From Callaeas wilsoni (lineage: Eukaryota; Chordata; Aves; Passeriformes; Callaeidae): DNA of 64,000 bases. Of the stretch, positions 1 through 9,900 are shown in pieces. The notes under the pieces are model-generated. The model was not told where the DNA came from, made no database searches, and saw only the letters and a list, made by a program, of their open reading frames with translations. The number at the start of each line of letters is the position of its first letter. The first letter of the stretch is position 1. The position numbers were made by a program, and so were the translations under genes. The stretch spans positions 218,126 to 282,125 of the forward strand of contig VWPU01014792.1 in the NCBI GenBank assembly GCA_013398955.1, written 5' to 3'.

Positions 1-2017
1 AAGGTGATAAAACCTACAGTAGGAGATTTCTCTAGAATGCCTGTCCCATGCTGCTTTCTTGCAGCTGCTCAAATAGGAAAAGGATCTCTTCTCTGCTCAT
101 GCAGAGATCCAGACATGGTTGCTTCAGGACACCTTGACTCTCCAATAAACAATGCAACTTTTAAGGTCGATAAGCAAGCAATCAGTGTCAGACTTTATTA
201 AGCCTGTGTTTTGTGCAATTGTGACCCATGTCCTCTAGAATTGGAAAAAATAAGAACTTAGAATGCCTCTCTTGCTTTTCAAAACAGTTAATCTGTTACA
301 ACAAGAGGACTTCCTAAAAATTAAAAAATTAATAAAAATAAAATTTAAAAAAGGCCAGACTGCTTCATAGCTATTTAGAAAGGTAGAGAGAAGCTTGCAA
401 AAAAATGGCATATTACCAAGATGTCAGTTCAGTCAGATAACATAAATACTCAGACTTTGCAGAAAACTTGAATTGCTTCCTAGAGGGAAACAGAAAAAAA
501 AATTTTAGCAGTTCTAATGACACATACAAAGAAAAAATAGCGACACTAATGTTACAACCTCATATAAGAAATTAAATTCACTAATCATAGCAACTAATTA
601 AAAACATAAAGTAATTCCACATTATGTAAAGTAATTCCACATTTATCACCTGTTCTGCATCACTTCAGAGGGAAGTAAACAACATAATTGCAGATTTCAT
701 CAACTATTTTTTTTTCTCACTCTTATTGCATATGAAAATGATACACAGTCATACTACGAAATACAAAGCTAAGCTACCACTCACAACGCTTAAGAAGAAA
801 CTCTCCATGTGGATAGGTGGCTAATACAGGATGTCTTTCATGTTCCTATCTGGAATAGCTCAGAAGGGGTACTAGTCTATTTGAACCACACATCTGCTCT
901 CGGGAAGGCATCCGAAGACACCCATGTTTCTACAGCCTACTGCCAAACAAAAGTTAAGCACCACTTTTATCACGTAAGACAGCCAAGTTGTTATCATCTC
1001 ACCAAAAAACCCCACACCAAACACATATTTTAAGTTAATCATATATAATCTGAGGTACACTGCTGCAGGAGGAAAAAATGTGCATTAGATCTGGAGACTG
1101 GAAGCGAGCAGAAGGTCCAAAATATTCCCAAGACATTAATGCTGACAAGTATATCATAATTGATATGCCAAGTCCTATTTCTATGTTATCTTAACCCCAG
1201 CTGATTATAAAGACTACCCATTATTTTAACATTCAGTGTACAGAAATTAATTGAAAAGATATTTCTCAAATATTTCCGATTTTACATCAGTCTAATCACC
1301 CTGAAAATTTCAGTTTATTTGAGTTTATCAAACATGCAAATATTGAGTTTATCAAACAAGCAACTGAAGACTGAGTTAATTTTTTTTATCTGCTGGGCTC
1401 CTATGAATGCAAGATGACATGTCTCTTGACAAAATCTCAGTGTCCTTCAGAAGCCACAGCATCTGTTTTTATTATGTAAGTAGACTCTCAAAGAGCTACT
1501 TTTAGCATATCAACATGTAGTAACGTAAAAGAATCAAAGCATGTTTGCCAGGTGCTGGATTCCTCTGAAGTATTCTGAATGAAGTGACATCCTTCTGCTT
1601 AGGCTACTGACAGCTTCTGCACATGCAATAACTCCACGCCAGCAATCTCACACAAACCGGAACTAAACAGCAGGACTACACAACATCCAAAACACTAAGT
1701 GCTACTAAGAATCACACAACCTATTTTTCTATTTTCTAGACAAATCCAGGTCTCCACTTAAACACCCTCCCTGTGAAAAAGGGATATTTTTTCAAATCTG
1801 AATTCCAGGTGATCTCTTTCACAGAACTAATCTTCCCATCTCTCAAACAGCTACACGCTGAAAAGAAAGCTAAAAATGAATTCACATACCTCCAAAACAA
1901 GTAATCTAACCTTAAAAACAAAACCCACAGGAGCCTAAAAGTCCATGTCTAAATATACATTCCCAAGAAACTGCACCTTAAAAGCACAGACTGATACCTG
2001 GATAACACACTGAGCCA
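1..2017. other. AT-rich unique sequence, no gene seen
   Basis: No coding exon, RNA gene or known repeat is recognisable; open frames are all shorter than 80 codons. Small local duplications are visible. A 17-base segment containing GTAATTCCACATT occurs at 607-623 and again at 627-643, and a TTGAGTTTATCAAACA-type segment occurs twice at about 1318-1362. A good minus-strand acceptor-like site lies near 1856, but it has no usable donor. The stretch is probably intronic or gene-flanking. Confidence 0.6.
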
Positions 2018-2400
2018 TTTGGTCTGACCTCAGTTTACTCTGCTTTGAGCAGCTGGATTACATAGAATATCCTGAGTTGGAAGAGACCCATTGAATAGTC
2101 AAGTCCAAACCCTGGCCCTGCACAGAATATCCCTAACAATCACACCACGTGCCTGAGAGCATTGTCCAAACGCTTCTTGAACTGTGTCAGGCTTGGTCCT
2201 GTGACTACTTCCCTGGAGAGCTTGTTACAGTGCCCAGCCACTCTCTGGGTGAAGAACCTTTCCCCAAGATCTAACTTAAATCTCCCCTGACACAGGTCAT
2301 GCCATTCCCTCAGGTCCTACTCTAGGTAACCAGATCACATGACAGACATCATCTCCTAAAGTCTTTTCTAACCTGAATAATCATATGATCCTATGAATTT
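2018..2400 (+). mobile_element. CR1 LINE 3' end (+), split by a later CR1 insertion
   Basis: The left part (about 2018-2062) matches the conserved CR1 3' region: a GGTCTGACCTCA-type phrase followed by CTGCTTTGAGCAG. The right part (about 2335-2396) resumes the same element with a phrase like CTTTTCTAACCTGAATAATC and ends in the degenerate CR1 terminal motif ATGATCCTATGA. Between them lies a CR1 piece in the opposite orientation. The element is a 5'-truncated dead copy with no coding capacity. The family assignment comes from memory of CR1 consensus sequences. Confidence 0.7.
2063..2332 (-). mobile_element. CR1 LINE fragment (-), nested in another CR1
   Basis: This is the reverse complement of a CR1 3' region. 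It starts with CATAGAATATCCTGAGTTGG (the inverted 3' terminus) and continues through CACGTGCCTGAGAGCATTG, CTTGAACTGTGTCAGGCTTG and CTCTGGGTGAAGAACC. It is 5'-truncated at its right end near 2330. It appears to have been inserted into the older plus-strand CR1 around it. It has no ORF and is not autonomous. Confidence 0.85.
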
Positions 2401-3450
2401 ACTACACTATCATGCTAACTCTGCCTATCCATGTAATAAACAAACTGAACTTCTTACTATATTGATTGATCTCAAGCTGCTGATGACTGTTAGACAATCA
2501 TAATCACAGAGACACCAACTCAATAAAGTTAACATGAACTCCACATCTAAAACTGGCTGCTGCAAAAAGAAAACACACAGAACCAGGTCAATGTTAAAGG
2601 TATACACAACAGCTTGAAGCAATATTAGGAGATGATAAGTACACCAGCCTGAAGCAGACAGGAGATGATAAGTTTACTTTTCCAAAGCACAACCTACGTG
2701 GATACCTTCTTGCCTGAAAACATATATTAAAAAAATCAGACCAAAAACATATCTCCCAATTGACACTTATTTTTTTACAGAGACTCACTAGACTGTGCAG
2801 GATTTAGTAAAAACAGCAAGCCTCTAAAAGAGATTATTTGCATTTGCCTTATTTTGTAATGGGATCCATCATTCACTGTAGAAGATGCATGCACAAGAGC
2901 TTCTGAATCTTTCACAGGATCACAGTTCAGAAGCAGAAGTTCCACAGAAAGCTACCATTCTATACAAAAACAAGCAAATTCAGAGGACAGATCAGAATCT
3001 GAACATTTACAGTATCATTTTCCAAATCTAATAGCTCATTTGAACACTGCAAACCTTAGGCTCTCACTACATCCCCACAGCAGTTAGCAGACAACAGAAA
3101 ATATGGTATCTTAATTTAGTTTTTAGAAAGCCAAAGCCAAGAAAGGCAAATCTCTGTAACACAGAAATTCTTTAGTTTTTCAAAATTAGATTGTTAGTCC
3201 TTCTGAGATTTACCTGCTCAAACAGTCATCTACAACAGCAAGCAATCTCAAACTTTAAGAACTGTAGATAACGTTGAAACCTTCAATCCGCTGACTGAAT
3301 TGTGACATTTGACTAAAAAAATTTTAAGTCTTACTTTATACTTAGTCAACAAATGAACACTGGAGCCAAAGCATGGTTCTTCTCACTCAAACTCATGTTG
3401 CTGGAATAGTAAGAAGTCACTCCTCAGTTCTATAATCACAAAACTCTTCA
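2401..3450. other. AT-rich unique sequence with a local duplication
   Basis: No gene or known repeat was recognised. A GGAGATGATAAGT segment appears twice about 35 bases apart (about 2625-2672), each time next to AGCCTGAAGCA-like sequence, which suggests a small tandem duplication. A pyrimidine tract with a minus acceptor-like site near 2715 has no convincing donor. Confidence 0.5.
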
Positions 3451-3545
3451 CCAACCAAAAAAAAAAAAAAAAAAACAACCCAAACCAACAAAACAAACCA
3501 ACCAACCTCCCAAACCAAACAAAAAACCCCACAAAAAGCCACCCA
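3451..3545. repeat. A19 homopolymer plus CAAA/CCAA-rich low-complexity tract
   Basis: A run of 19 A at 3457-3475 is followed by about 70 bases made almost only of A and C in irregular CAAAC/CCAAC units. The layout is that of a degenerate retroposon tail or a simple repeat. The ORF of about 79 codons on the complementary strand here is an artefact of this composition. Confidence 0.9.
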
Positions 3546-3752
3546 AAAAAGATACACAATGAAACACAACAACCTGAGCCTCAACTGTTTTTACAGGAAA
3601 TGCAAAATTCAAAAAAAGTGTCCCTTCAGCATATTCATAGCGTAATGTTATGGATATAATGGAGTAGCCTCTCCAAGCTAGTTGCATTCAAAGCAGGCCT
3701 ACTTAAGTTGAGTTACAGTGGGCTATTTCTTCTTCACTCAGAAAATGTTCAT

Positions 3753-3900
3753 TAATGAAGATTCCACACCCTCTTTGGGCAACCTATTCCAGGACCTGAC
3801 CACCCTCACTGGGAAAAAATACTCCGCCTCATAGGAATCTCTTGCATTGCAACTTGGGCACGATGCCTCTCATCCTACAAGTGTGCACGTCCAAGAGCAG
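3753..3900 (-). mobile_element. Old CR1 LINE fragment (-)
   Basis: The sequence reads as a diverged inverse CR1: GAAGATTCCACACCCTCTTT, then GGGCAACCTATTCCAGGACC, then TGACCACCCTCACTGGGAAA. These match the 'bad debt' of conserved CR1 3'-UTR phrases read on the complement. Similarity fades after about 3900 and the right boundary is uncertain. The copy is very diverged and has no coding content. Confidence 0.6.
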
Positions 3901-4511
3901 TGCAGCACTCACATCTTGATTTCTGTCCACTGGTTGTGTTGAAAATAGCAGTAACATCTTCCCTAATTCTTAGCATCACATTCTTTAGGACTTCTGTAAA
4001 GGCTGCATAAAAAAGAGCAACACCAAAATCTTACTCAACAGCTGAAGAGCCACTCTTAACCCAAGTTGTCAGTACTTCATCCTGGTTATTATTTTGGAGT
4101 CAAAACAGAACGAATCAGCAATGCACTCCTTTAGAGAAATAGGAAACCCTCTGAAGTGCTTAAAAAGAATTGAGAGATCCTGTTTAAAAAAAGTTAAGAA
4201 AAGAAAATACTCACACCAATCTTTCTCTTACAAAGACAAAGCCCACTTTTCTAACATATGCCACCACATCTGCTTGAAATGGATGGGAGACCTGGTAGAA
4301 GAATTCCATTTTGAAGAGATTGTTTTCTTAAAAGATGCCAAGCAATGAATTATTGAGAAACAACATACCAACAATGGAGAGAGAAGAGACACTTTCTTTC
4401 AGTGCTGGAACATGAAACCCCAAACAAACACAGAAAATGTTCCAAACATTCAGCTAACATGAAAAAAAGATCATTTGCAAAAAGATTAGTATTTCTTCAT
4501 CTTGTTTCCAG
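3901..4511. other. Unique sequence before a candidate exon
   Basis: No gene was recognised. It ends in a good plus-strand splice-acceptor-like pyrimidine tract (about 4488-4511, ending TTGTTTCCAG) that feeds the candidate exon listed next. The 84-codon open frame at 4094-4348 shows no recognisable domain. Confidence 0.4.
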
Positions 4512-4828
4512 CTGACATTATTTTAAACCACACTGTTGGCACAGTGTCAGCCTCTCACTGTCTGGAAATCGTACAACACACCAAAAAGGGAGTGAGAACA
4601 TTTACAAAAGCATCTGGACTATATTCCCAATTTAAAAACAAGCAAACAAACGAACCCACACACAGAGAGAGTCAGGAGAGGCTGGAAAGGGATATGCACA
4701 TTTCAGAAAGTCAACTCGTATTGTTTCTGCTTCATCCATTTCGTCCACTAAGGCAATGCTCTCTTAAAATGATCAAGCAAAAAGTTAAGCAACATATTAC
4801 AGGCCTCTCTACTAAAATTGTGTCACCG
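4512..4828 (+). CDS. Candidate internal exon (+), unrecognised product
   Basis: I do not recognise this sequence. It is 317 bases with one frame open throughout (the frame is open from 4502 to 4996). On the left is a strong acceptor-like tract ending TTCATCTTGTTTCCAG; on the right is a donor-like site, CACCG followed by GTAAGA. The exon would start after the first base of a codon and end on a codon boundary. The peptide has a basic, hydrophilic centre and no visible domain, signal peptide or membrane segment. A rough estimate from local base composition makes a frame this long uncommon but not impossible by chance in 64 kb. An ACAAAC/ACACAC-rich patch inside argues against strong coding constraint. 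It could equally be non-coding. Confidence 0.2.
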
Positions 4829-5003
4829 GTAAGACAAGCCTACGTATGTCTGTACAAGCTTTCACATTTCAGAGAGATGTCAGCACTGAAACTATTATTC
4901 ATGCAAAATTACAGAGAGGATCAGCAGAAGGATCCCTCAGAAGCAAAGCCTTATCATTTATATAGAAACCAGTCCAGAATATTTTGGCCTACATGAGGCA
5001 TAC

Positions 5004-5046
5004 CTCTTAAAACAGCATTTCTTTTCAGAGTCTGCCATCCAGAGAC
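5004..5046 (-). CDS. Candidate 43-nt micro-exon (-), unrecognised product
   Basis: On the minus strand a textbook acceptor (a branch-like GTTAACT, then ACTATTTTTCTGTCTTTTCAG) is followed by 43 bases and a donor-like AAGAG followed by GTATGC. Two of the three frames are open: one reads about 14 residues beginning VSGWQTLKRN, the other contains MADSEKKCCFKR. I recognise neither peptide. The orientation fits a gene transcribed leftward from the CpG island at 32 kb, and its length is normal for a vertebrate micro-exon. It could also be an untranslated or alternative exon, or a chance pairing of splice signals. No partner exon is secure. Confidence 0.3.
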
Positions 5047-6088
5047 CTGAAAAGACAGAAAAATAGTCTGAAAGTTAACATCCAAAATTCCTCAAAATAC
5101 AGCCGCCACAAAGAAATACTCAGCTCACTAAATTCACCTAAGTATTTCGGTATCTCTATTAATTTAAAATAACAGTGGGGCAAAAGCAATTGTAAGCAAA
5201 AAAAGGGGAAAAAAAATCTGATCCTCAGGAAGAGGAAAGAAAAAAAGATTTAACAAGGTTTCCTACAAAACAAGGAAAATTGCTCAAAAAACTAAGAAGT
5301 CCTGTTACCATGTGATGGAAAAATAAAAAGAAATTCATTATCTTCAAAAATGCCAGGGAAAATAACCAAAATAAATAAGCAGAATCCTGGAACCACTACC
5401 TATGGACTAGAAAGTGTGTAAGAAAAGAAAGTATTTTTAACTGAAGATGCACATTTAGATGAGAAGCATTCTCAGTTTTCAAGCTATGTTTTCAAGTAAT
5501 CTGCTCTTTGTATCTTAATCTTCCAAACTACTTTCAAGGAAATATTTAGTATTTCCAGAATCTCTAGGTATTTGCCAGAAATAAAATTATATTTTAAAAA
5601 ATAATAAAGAAGAAGACCTTTATTCTCTGGCAAAAGGTGACACAATCTCACATGAATAGGTAAGTTTGACAGAAGAAGCAATTTTTCTTATTGATTCACA
5701 CAGGGAAGATTCAGCTGTTATAGAGACAGGTAAAGAGTACTACTAGCTCCATCTTCCTGCTCCAAAGTATCAAAGGCATAGGCTGTAGTTACTGATTTTG
5801 CTGTTATACTGCTAAAGGAATTATGAAAACAATGACAAAACAAGATGTTAATGATAGCACTTGATGGAAACTTCAGAATAATGCCAATAAAAATCTCTTT
5901 GAGTTCCACTGTGAACCTTGATCGAATTCAAAGTAAAAAATTACTATTAACTGAAAGCAATCCAAAGTTGCAGGAGATGCTCCTTTGTTGGAACCCACAA
6001 AAAAAATCCCCATTGAGGATAGAAAACCTCTCACACAGCAGAATAAACTTTGTAAGACTTTGTCATTTAAAAGATGTATTCCTCCAGC
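5047..6088. other. AT-rich unique sequence
   Basis: No gene, RNA or known repeat was recognised. It contains the left part of a long plus-strand open frame running from 5845 to 6378 (177 codons), whose left end has no credible splice acceptor. Confidence 0.4.
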
Positions 6089-6281
6089 AAAATGTGGAGA
6101 ACAGAGCAGTGACACTGCTTCTAAAGAAACCAGCTCAGAAGCTTATCATGACTCAAAAAGCACACCGTAAAATAAACTCGAGTAACAGTCTTTCAAAAGG
6201 ACTTGTCATGCATCTTCCCTCACTGCTGCTGGAAGAGGACAAGGTTACACTTTGGTTCACCTGGAAGAAGGAAGTGGCACT
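6089..6281 (+). CDS. Candidate exon (+) inside a 177-codon open frame
   Basis: The plus-strand frame 5845-6378 is the longest open frame of the AT-rich left part. Inside it, an acceptor-like TGTATTCCTCCAG precedes 6089, and a donor-like CACTTG followed by GTGAGA ends near 6281. The enclosed peptide is lysine- and leucine-rich with no recognised domain. The full frame begins at an internal methionine with no Kozak-like context, and the antisense strand also carries an open frame (5873-6115). A local composition effect is therefore a real alternative, and I give no function. Confidence 0.12.
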
Positions 6282-6378
6282 TGGTGAGAAAAAAACCAAA
6301 CAACCAAATTGCTCCTGTTCATCACCATATTCTTCCTGTTCTAATTACAGGGTGATAGTGATGCACTATGAAAGCTAA

Positions 6379-8466
6379 AGACAGGGAAATTGAGGTCCTT
6401 TTTAGATCAAGATGATTGCTGGAGACTGGGCAGGTGGATCATTCTACTGACACTGTAATAAGTCAGAAGTGAGTCCTAATATTTTCTTTAAAGGATTTCT
6501 CAAGTGCTGTGATTGCTCTTAAAAACTTGTCAGATTATCAAACTGTAACTGTTGTTTGTACCACCTAGCTTTGTAAAGCAAAACAGGAAGTTATTCTCAG
6601 TCGGTACAAATCCAGAACTGAAGTGAATGCCAGATTTACAAACCATTACAACCTTGCTCTATTTTAACAGGGTAAGCACACATATTTTTCTTTTGCTGAA
6701 ACATAGCACAACAATGTTACTTCATTAAAAAGCAGAAGTATAATGCTCACAGAGGGAAAAGCCTGAGGAAAACAGTTAAATGTTGCAAATAATAACAATT
6801 TTGCTGAATAATTACTGAAGGGTACTATAGTCATAGAGCACCAAAAGCTGAATGACCACAGTACTGGAAGTAGCAGGTGTACCTCAATTCATAATGACAG
6901 TGTATTTAAGATGAAAGTCACAGCTCTAAGAACAAAGCATTACAACAATGGAACTTTGTTCAGAGCCAAAACTCAGTGTGGAAAAGAAAATTTTCAAATC
7001 TGATGCTTATGATCGTGTGGCTTACATCAGGCATAAGCACCTTACTTTTGCTAGTAGCTGCACACTGGTGAAACTCAGTAGACAAACCTAGATTTTCAAC
7101 GAGCTCAATTAAGTATAGGAAAAAGATACAGCCATTGTTACAGCAAACAGTTTCTTAAAGAAGACCAATAAATATTGATAAATTAACGTTTTAAACATTA
7201 ATTTAAATATTAACATTAAATTCCTAAGTACTATTACATATGTTCAATTTTAATAGCTCTTTGTATCTAATTCCAAAAACTATACTAGCTGAACAGGCCT
7301 GCAAATGCCTAATTCCAAAAAGACAGAATTAGAAAATGGCTCCTGAGATTGTGAACACAACCATGTAATGAGAGAACTAATACAATTAGTTATTAGAACT
7401 AAGTCTAATTCACACTTCCATCAGAATGCAAGTAAAGTGTTGTATGGTCATGAGGTCAGAGATCATGAAGAAATACAAATTCAGAACTTGTCTTCTTCAA
7501 CTAGCTAGATTAAAACAAAAATAGTCTGTTATTCTAATCGGTTGCAATAGAAAGATAGAAGTTGTTAATGACTGAACAGACAGACCTCTGCTCCATAAGT
7601 AAATTTATTTAAAAGTAACTTATTGGAATAATATGCTGACCTGCAACAGATGAAGAGTAACAGCTAAATGAAATTAATTTAAAAGCCCCACCAGCTTAAA
7701 ATAAAGTACCTTCCTCTTCTACAAGTTTTTCCATTGTAGGGCAAGATACTTATCAGTAAGAAATTTACTTCAAGAGAACTGGAGAAGCAGTCATAGTCCT
7801 ACTTCCATTGCTAGCAATGTCAATACAGCCTGTACAGTATTTTAAAGAAGGATGAGGATATTACCTCAGGTAAGCAACTTAAGATGCAGGACATGATTTC
7901 AACAGACGGAAGGACAAAGAAAACAGTACTGTGGTTGCTTTGGCTTCAGATACCAAAGTTGTTTATTGCAACTGTTGTCAGATGTATGTTGTTGAACTTT
8001 TACTTTGAAACAATGGGTAAGCCACTTATAAAAGAGCACAGTGACTTCAAACATTAGCAGTGAGAAGTTTGTGCTGGGTTTAGCAAAACGCAGTAGAGTA
8101 GCAGAAGATAATTTGTCTTTCAAACTAAGTTTTAAAATATTGTGAGCTCCAATAAAACTTTTATGTTGTGTTTGCAAAGCACTGTTTCATAAAAGAAACT
8201 ACTAGAAACAAACATTCCTGTTGAGCAGAACAAAACAGATTAAAGACTTAAATTTGCTGCAGCAAGCCTAGTAGCCTAGTTATGAGTACATGTACAGATT
8301 TTTATGACTTAATTCAAGAGAATAATTACATGCTAAGGCAGCAAATATATCCACGTACTCTTTTTAGTATGCCAGCAATTTCTCACACCTCACTGGAATT
8401 CCTCACAAGTAGTTTTACTCATTCCTGGGAATGTACTAATACCACCAGATGGCACCAGTACTCTAC
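6379..8466. other. AT-rich unique sequence, no gene seen
   Basis: No known repeat, RNA gene or convincing exon was found. A palindromic CCTCAGGTAA-like motif near 7863-7872 resembles a splice donor on both strands but has no matching acceptor. The 92-codon minus-strand frame at 7899-8177 is unrecognised. The segment may be intronic. Confidence 0.5.
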
Positions 8467-8526
8467 CTTCAATAAAGCAGGTAGCTGTATTTTAATCCCT
8501 GGACACAGAAAAAAAACAGGACTGCC
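8467..8526 (-). CDS. Weak candidate 60-nt exon (-)
   Basis: The minus strand has a long T-rich tract ending in CTGTTTCAG, then 60 bases open in one frame, then a donor-like TTGAAG followed by GTAGAG. The peptide would be 20 hydrophobic residues beginning GSPVFFLCPG. An eight-T run inside creates a second acceptor-like site, so the signal may be only low-complexity pyrimidine sequence. It has the same orientation as the 5.0-kb candidate exon. Confidence 0.12.
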
Positions 8527-8777
8527 CTGAAACAGAAAAAAAAATAAATTAAAACAACACATTCACCACCAGTCTCACCATGGAGACTTCCAGATCCTGC
8601 TGTGTTTCTGGCAGCCATCCAGACTCACCTGGTCACCCCAACAGTCAGTTCCTCCCGTCTCCCCCTTAAAGACACACACGCCTGTCCATGCTGGTGAGCT
8701 TGGCTGGTTTGTCAGCAGCACTCACTCACCTTATTGTAATTGCTGGCACTATGGACTATGGATTCAGCCAAGCACAT

Positions 8778-9900
8778 CACTAAACCATGTCCCTTAGTGA
8801 CACATCTACACATCTTTTAAATAACTTCAGGATTCCAACACTGCCCTGGACAGCCTGGTTTGATGTCTGACCACTATTTTAGCACAAAAAAATTTCCTAA
8901 TATCCAATCTAAACCTCCCCCGGCATAGTTTGAGGCCACTTCCTCTTCTTGTATCACTTGCTTCCTGGGAGAAGAGACTGACCCCCACCTGGCTATAGCC
9001 TCCTCTCAGGTGGAGAGTGAGGTCTCCCCAAGCCTCCTTTTCTCCAGACTAAACAACCTCAGCTCCCTCAGCTGCTCTTCCTAGGACTTGTGCTCCACAC
9101 CCTTCACCAGTTCCTTTGCCCTTCTCTGGACTTGCTCCAGTACCTCAATGTCCTTCCAGCCATGAGGGGGCCAGAACTGGACCCAGAACTCGAGGTGCAG
9201 CCTCACCAGTGTGACGAGTACATAGGAAGAATGACTGCCCTGCTCCTGCTGGCCACACTATAGCTGATACAGGCCAGGATGCCACTGGCCTTCTTGGCCA
9301 CCTGGGCACACTCTTGGCTCATGTTCAGCCACTGTCAACCAGCACGCCCCGGTCCTTTGCTGCTGGAAAGCTTTCCAGCCACTCTGCCCCCAACCTGTAG
9401 CACTGCATGGGGTTGTTGTGACCCAAGGGCAGGACATGGCAATGGGCCTTGTTGAGTCTCACACCACTGGCCTCAGCCCATCAATCCATCCTGTCCACAT
9501 AACCCTGTAGAGCCTTCCTGCCCTCCAGATCAACACTCCCACCCAATGTGGCATCATCTGCAGGCAGACTGAAGCAGCACTTGATCCCCTGCTACAGGTT
9601 GTTGATAAAAGCATGAAATAGAACCTGCTCCAATACTGAGTCCTTGGGAACACCACCTGTGACCGATGACCAGGTGGATTTAATTCCATTTCCCACCAGT
9701 CTCGAGTCTTGGCCACCCAAACAGCTTTTTACCCAGCGAAGAGTGCACTAGTCCAAGCCACGAGCAGCCAGTTTCTACAGAATACTGTGGGACACAGTGC
9801 CAAAGGCTCTACTCAGTTCATATAAACAAGATGAGCCTTTTCCTCATTCACTAAGCGGGTCACCTTGTCACTGAAGGAGATCAGGTCAGTCAATCAAGAT
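8778..9900 (-). mobile_element. CR1 LINE 3' third (-), about 1.1 kb
   Basis: This is a long reverse-complement match to the CR1 3' region. Conserved phrases run in the expected inverse order: TTTCCTAATATCCAATCTAA, CTCCAGACTAAACAACCTCA, CAGCTGCTCTTCCTAGGACT, GGCCACCTGGGCACACTC, GGGGTTGTTGTGACCCAAG and ACTAAGCGGGTCACCTTGTC. It covers the end of ORF2 (after the reverse-transcriptase core) and the start of the 3' UTR. Many small indels break ORF2, so the copy is dead. The left end, near 8778, lacks the terminal octamer repeats, so its 3' tip is lost. Open frames reported inside it are out-of-frame fragments. Confidence 0.95.

Noticed and set aside
1736..1921. Minus-strand acceptor-like site at about 1856 with a 40-codon open continuation
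   Set aside because: Strong acceptor but no credible donor, and no polyadenylation signal just after the stop, so neither internal nor terminal exon is supported.
9459..9716. 85-codon minus frame
   Set aside because: It lies inside the minus-strand CR1 and is a frame-shifted fragment, not a gene.
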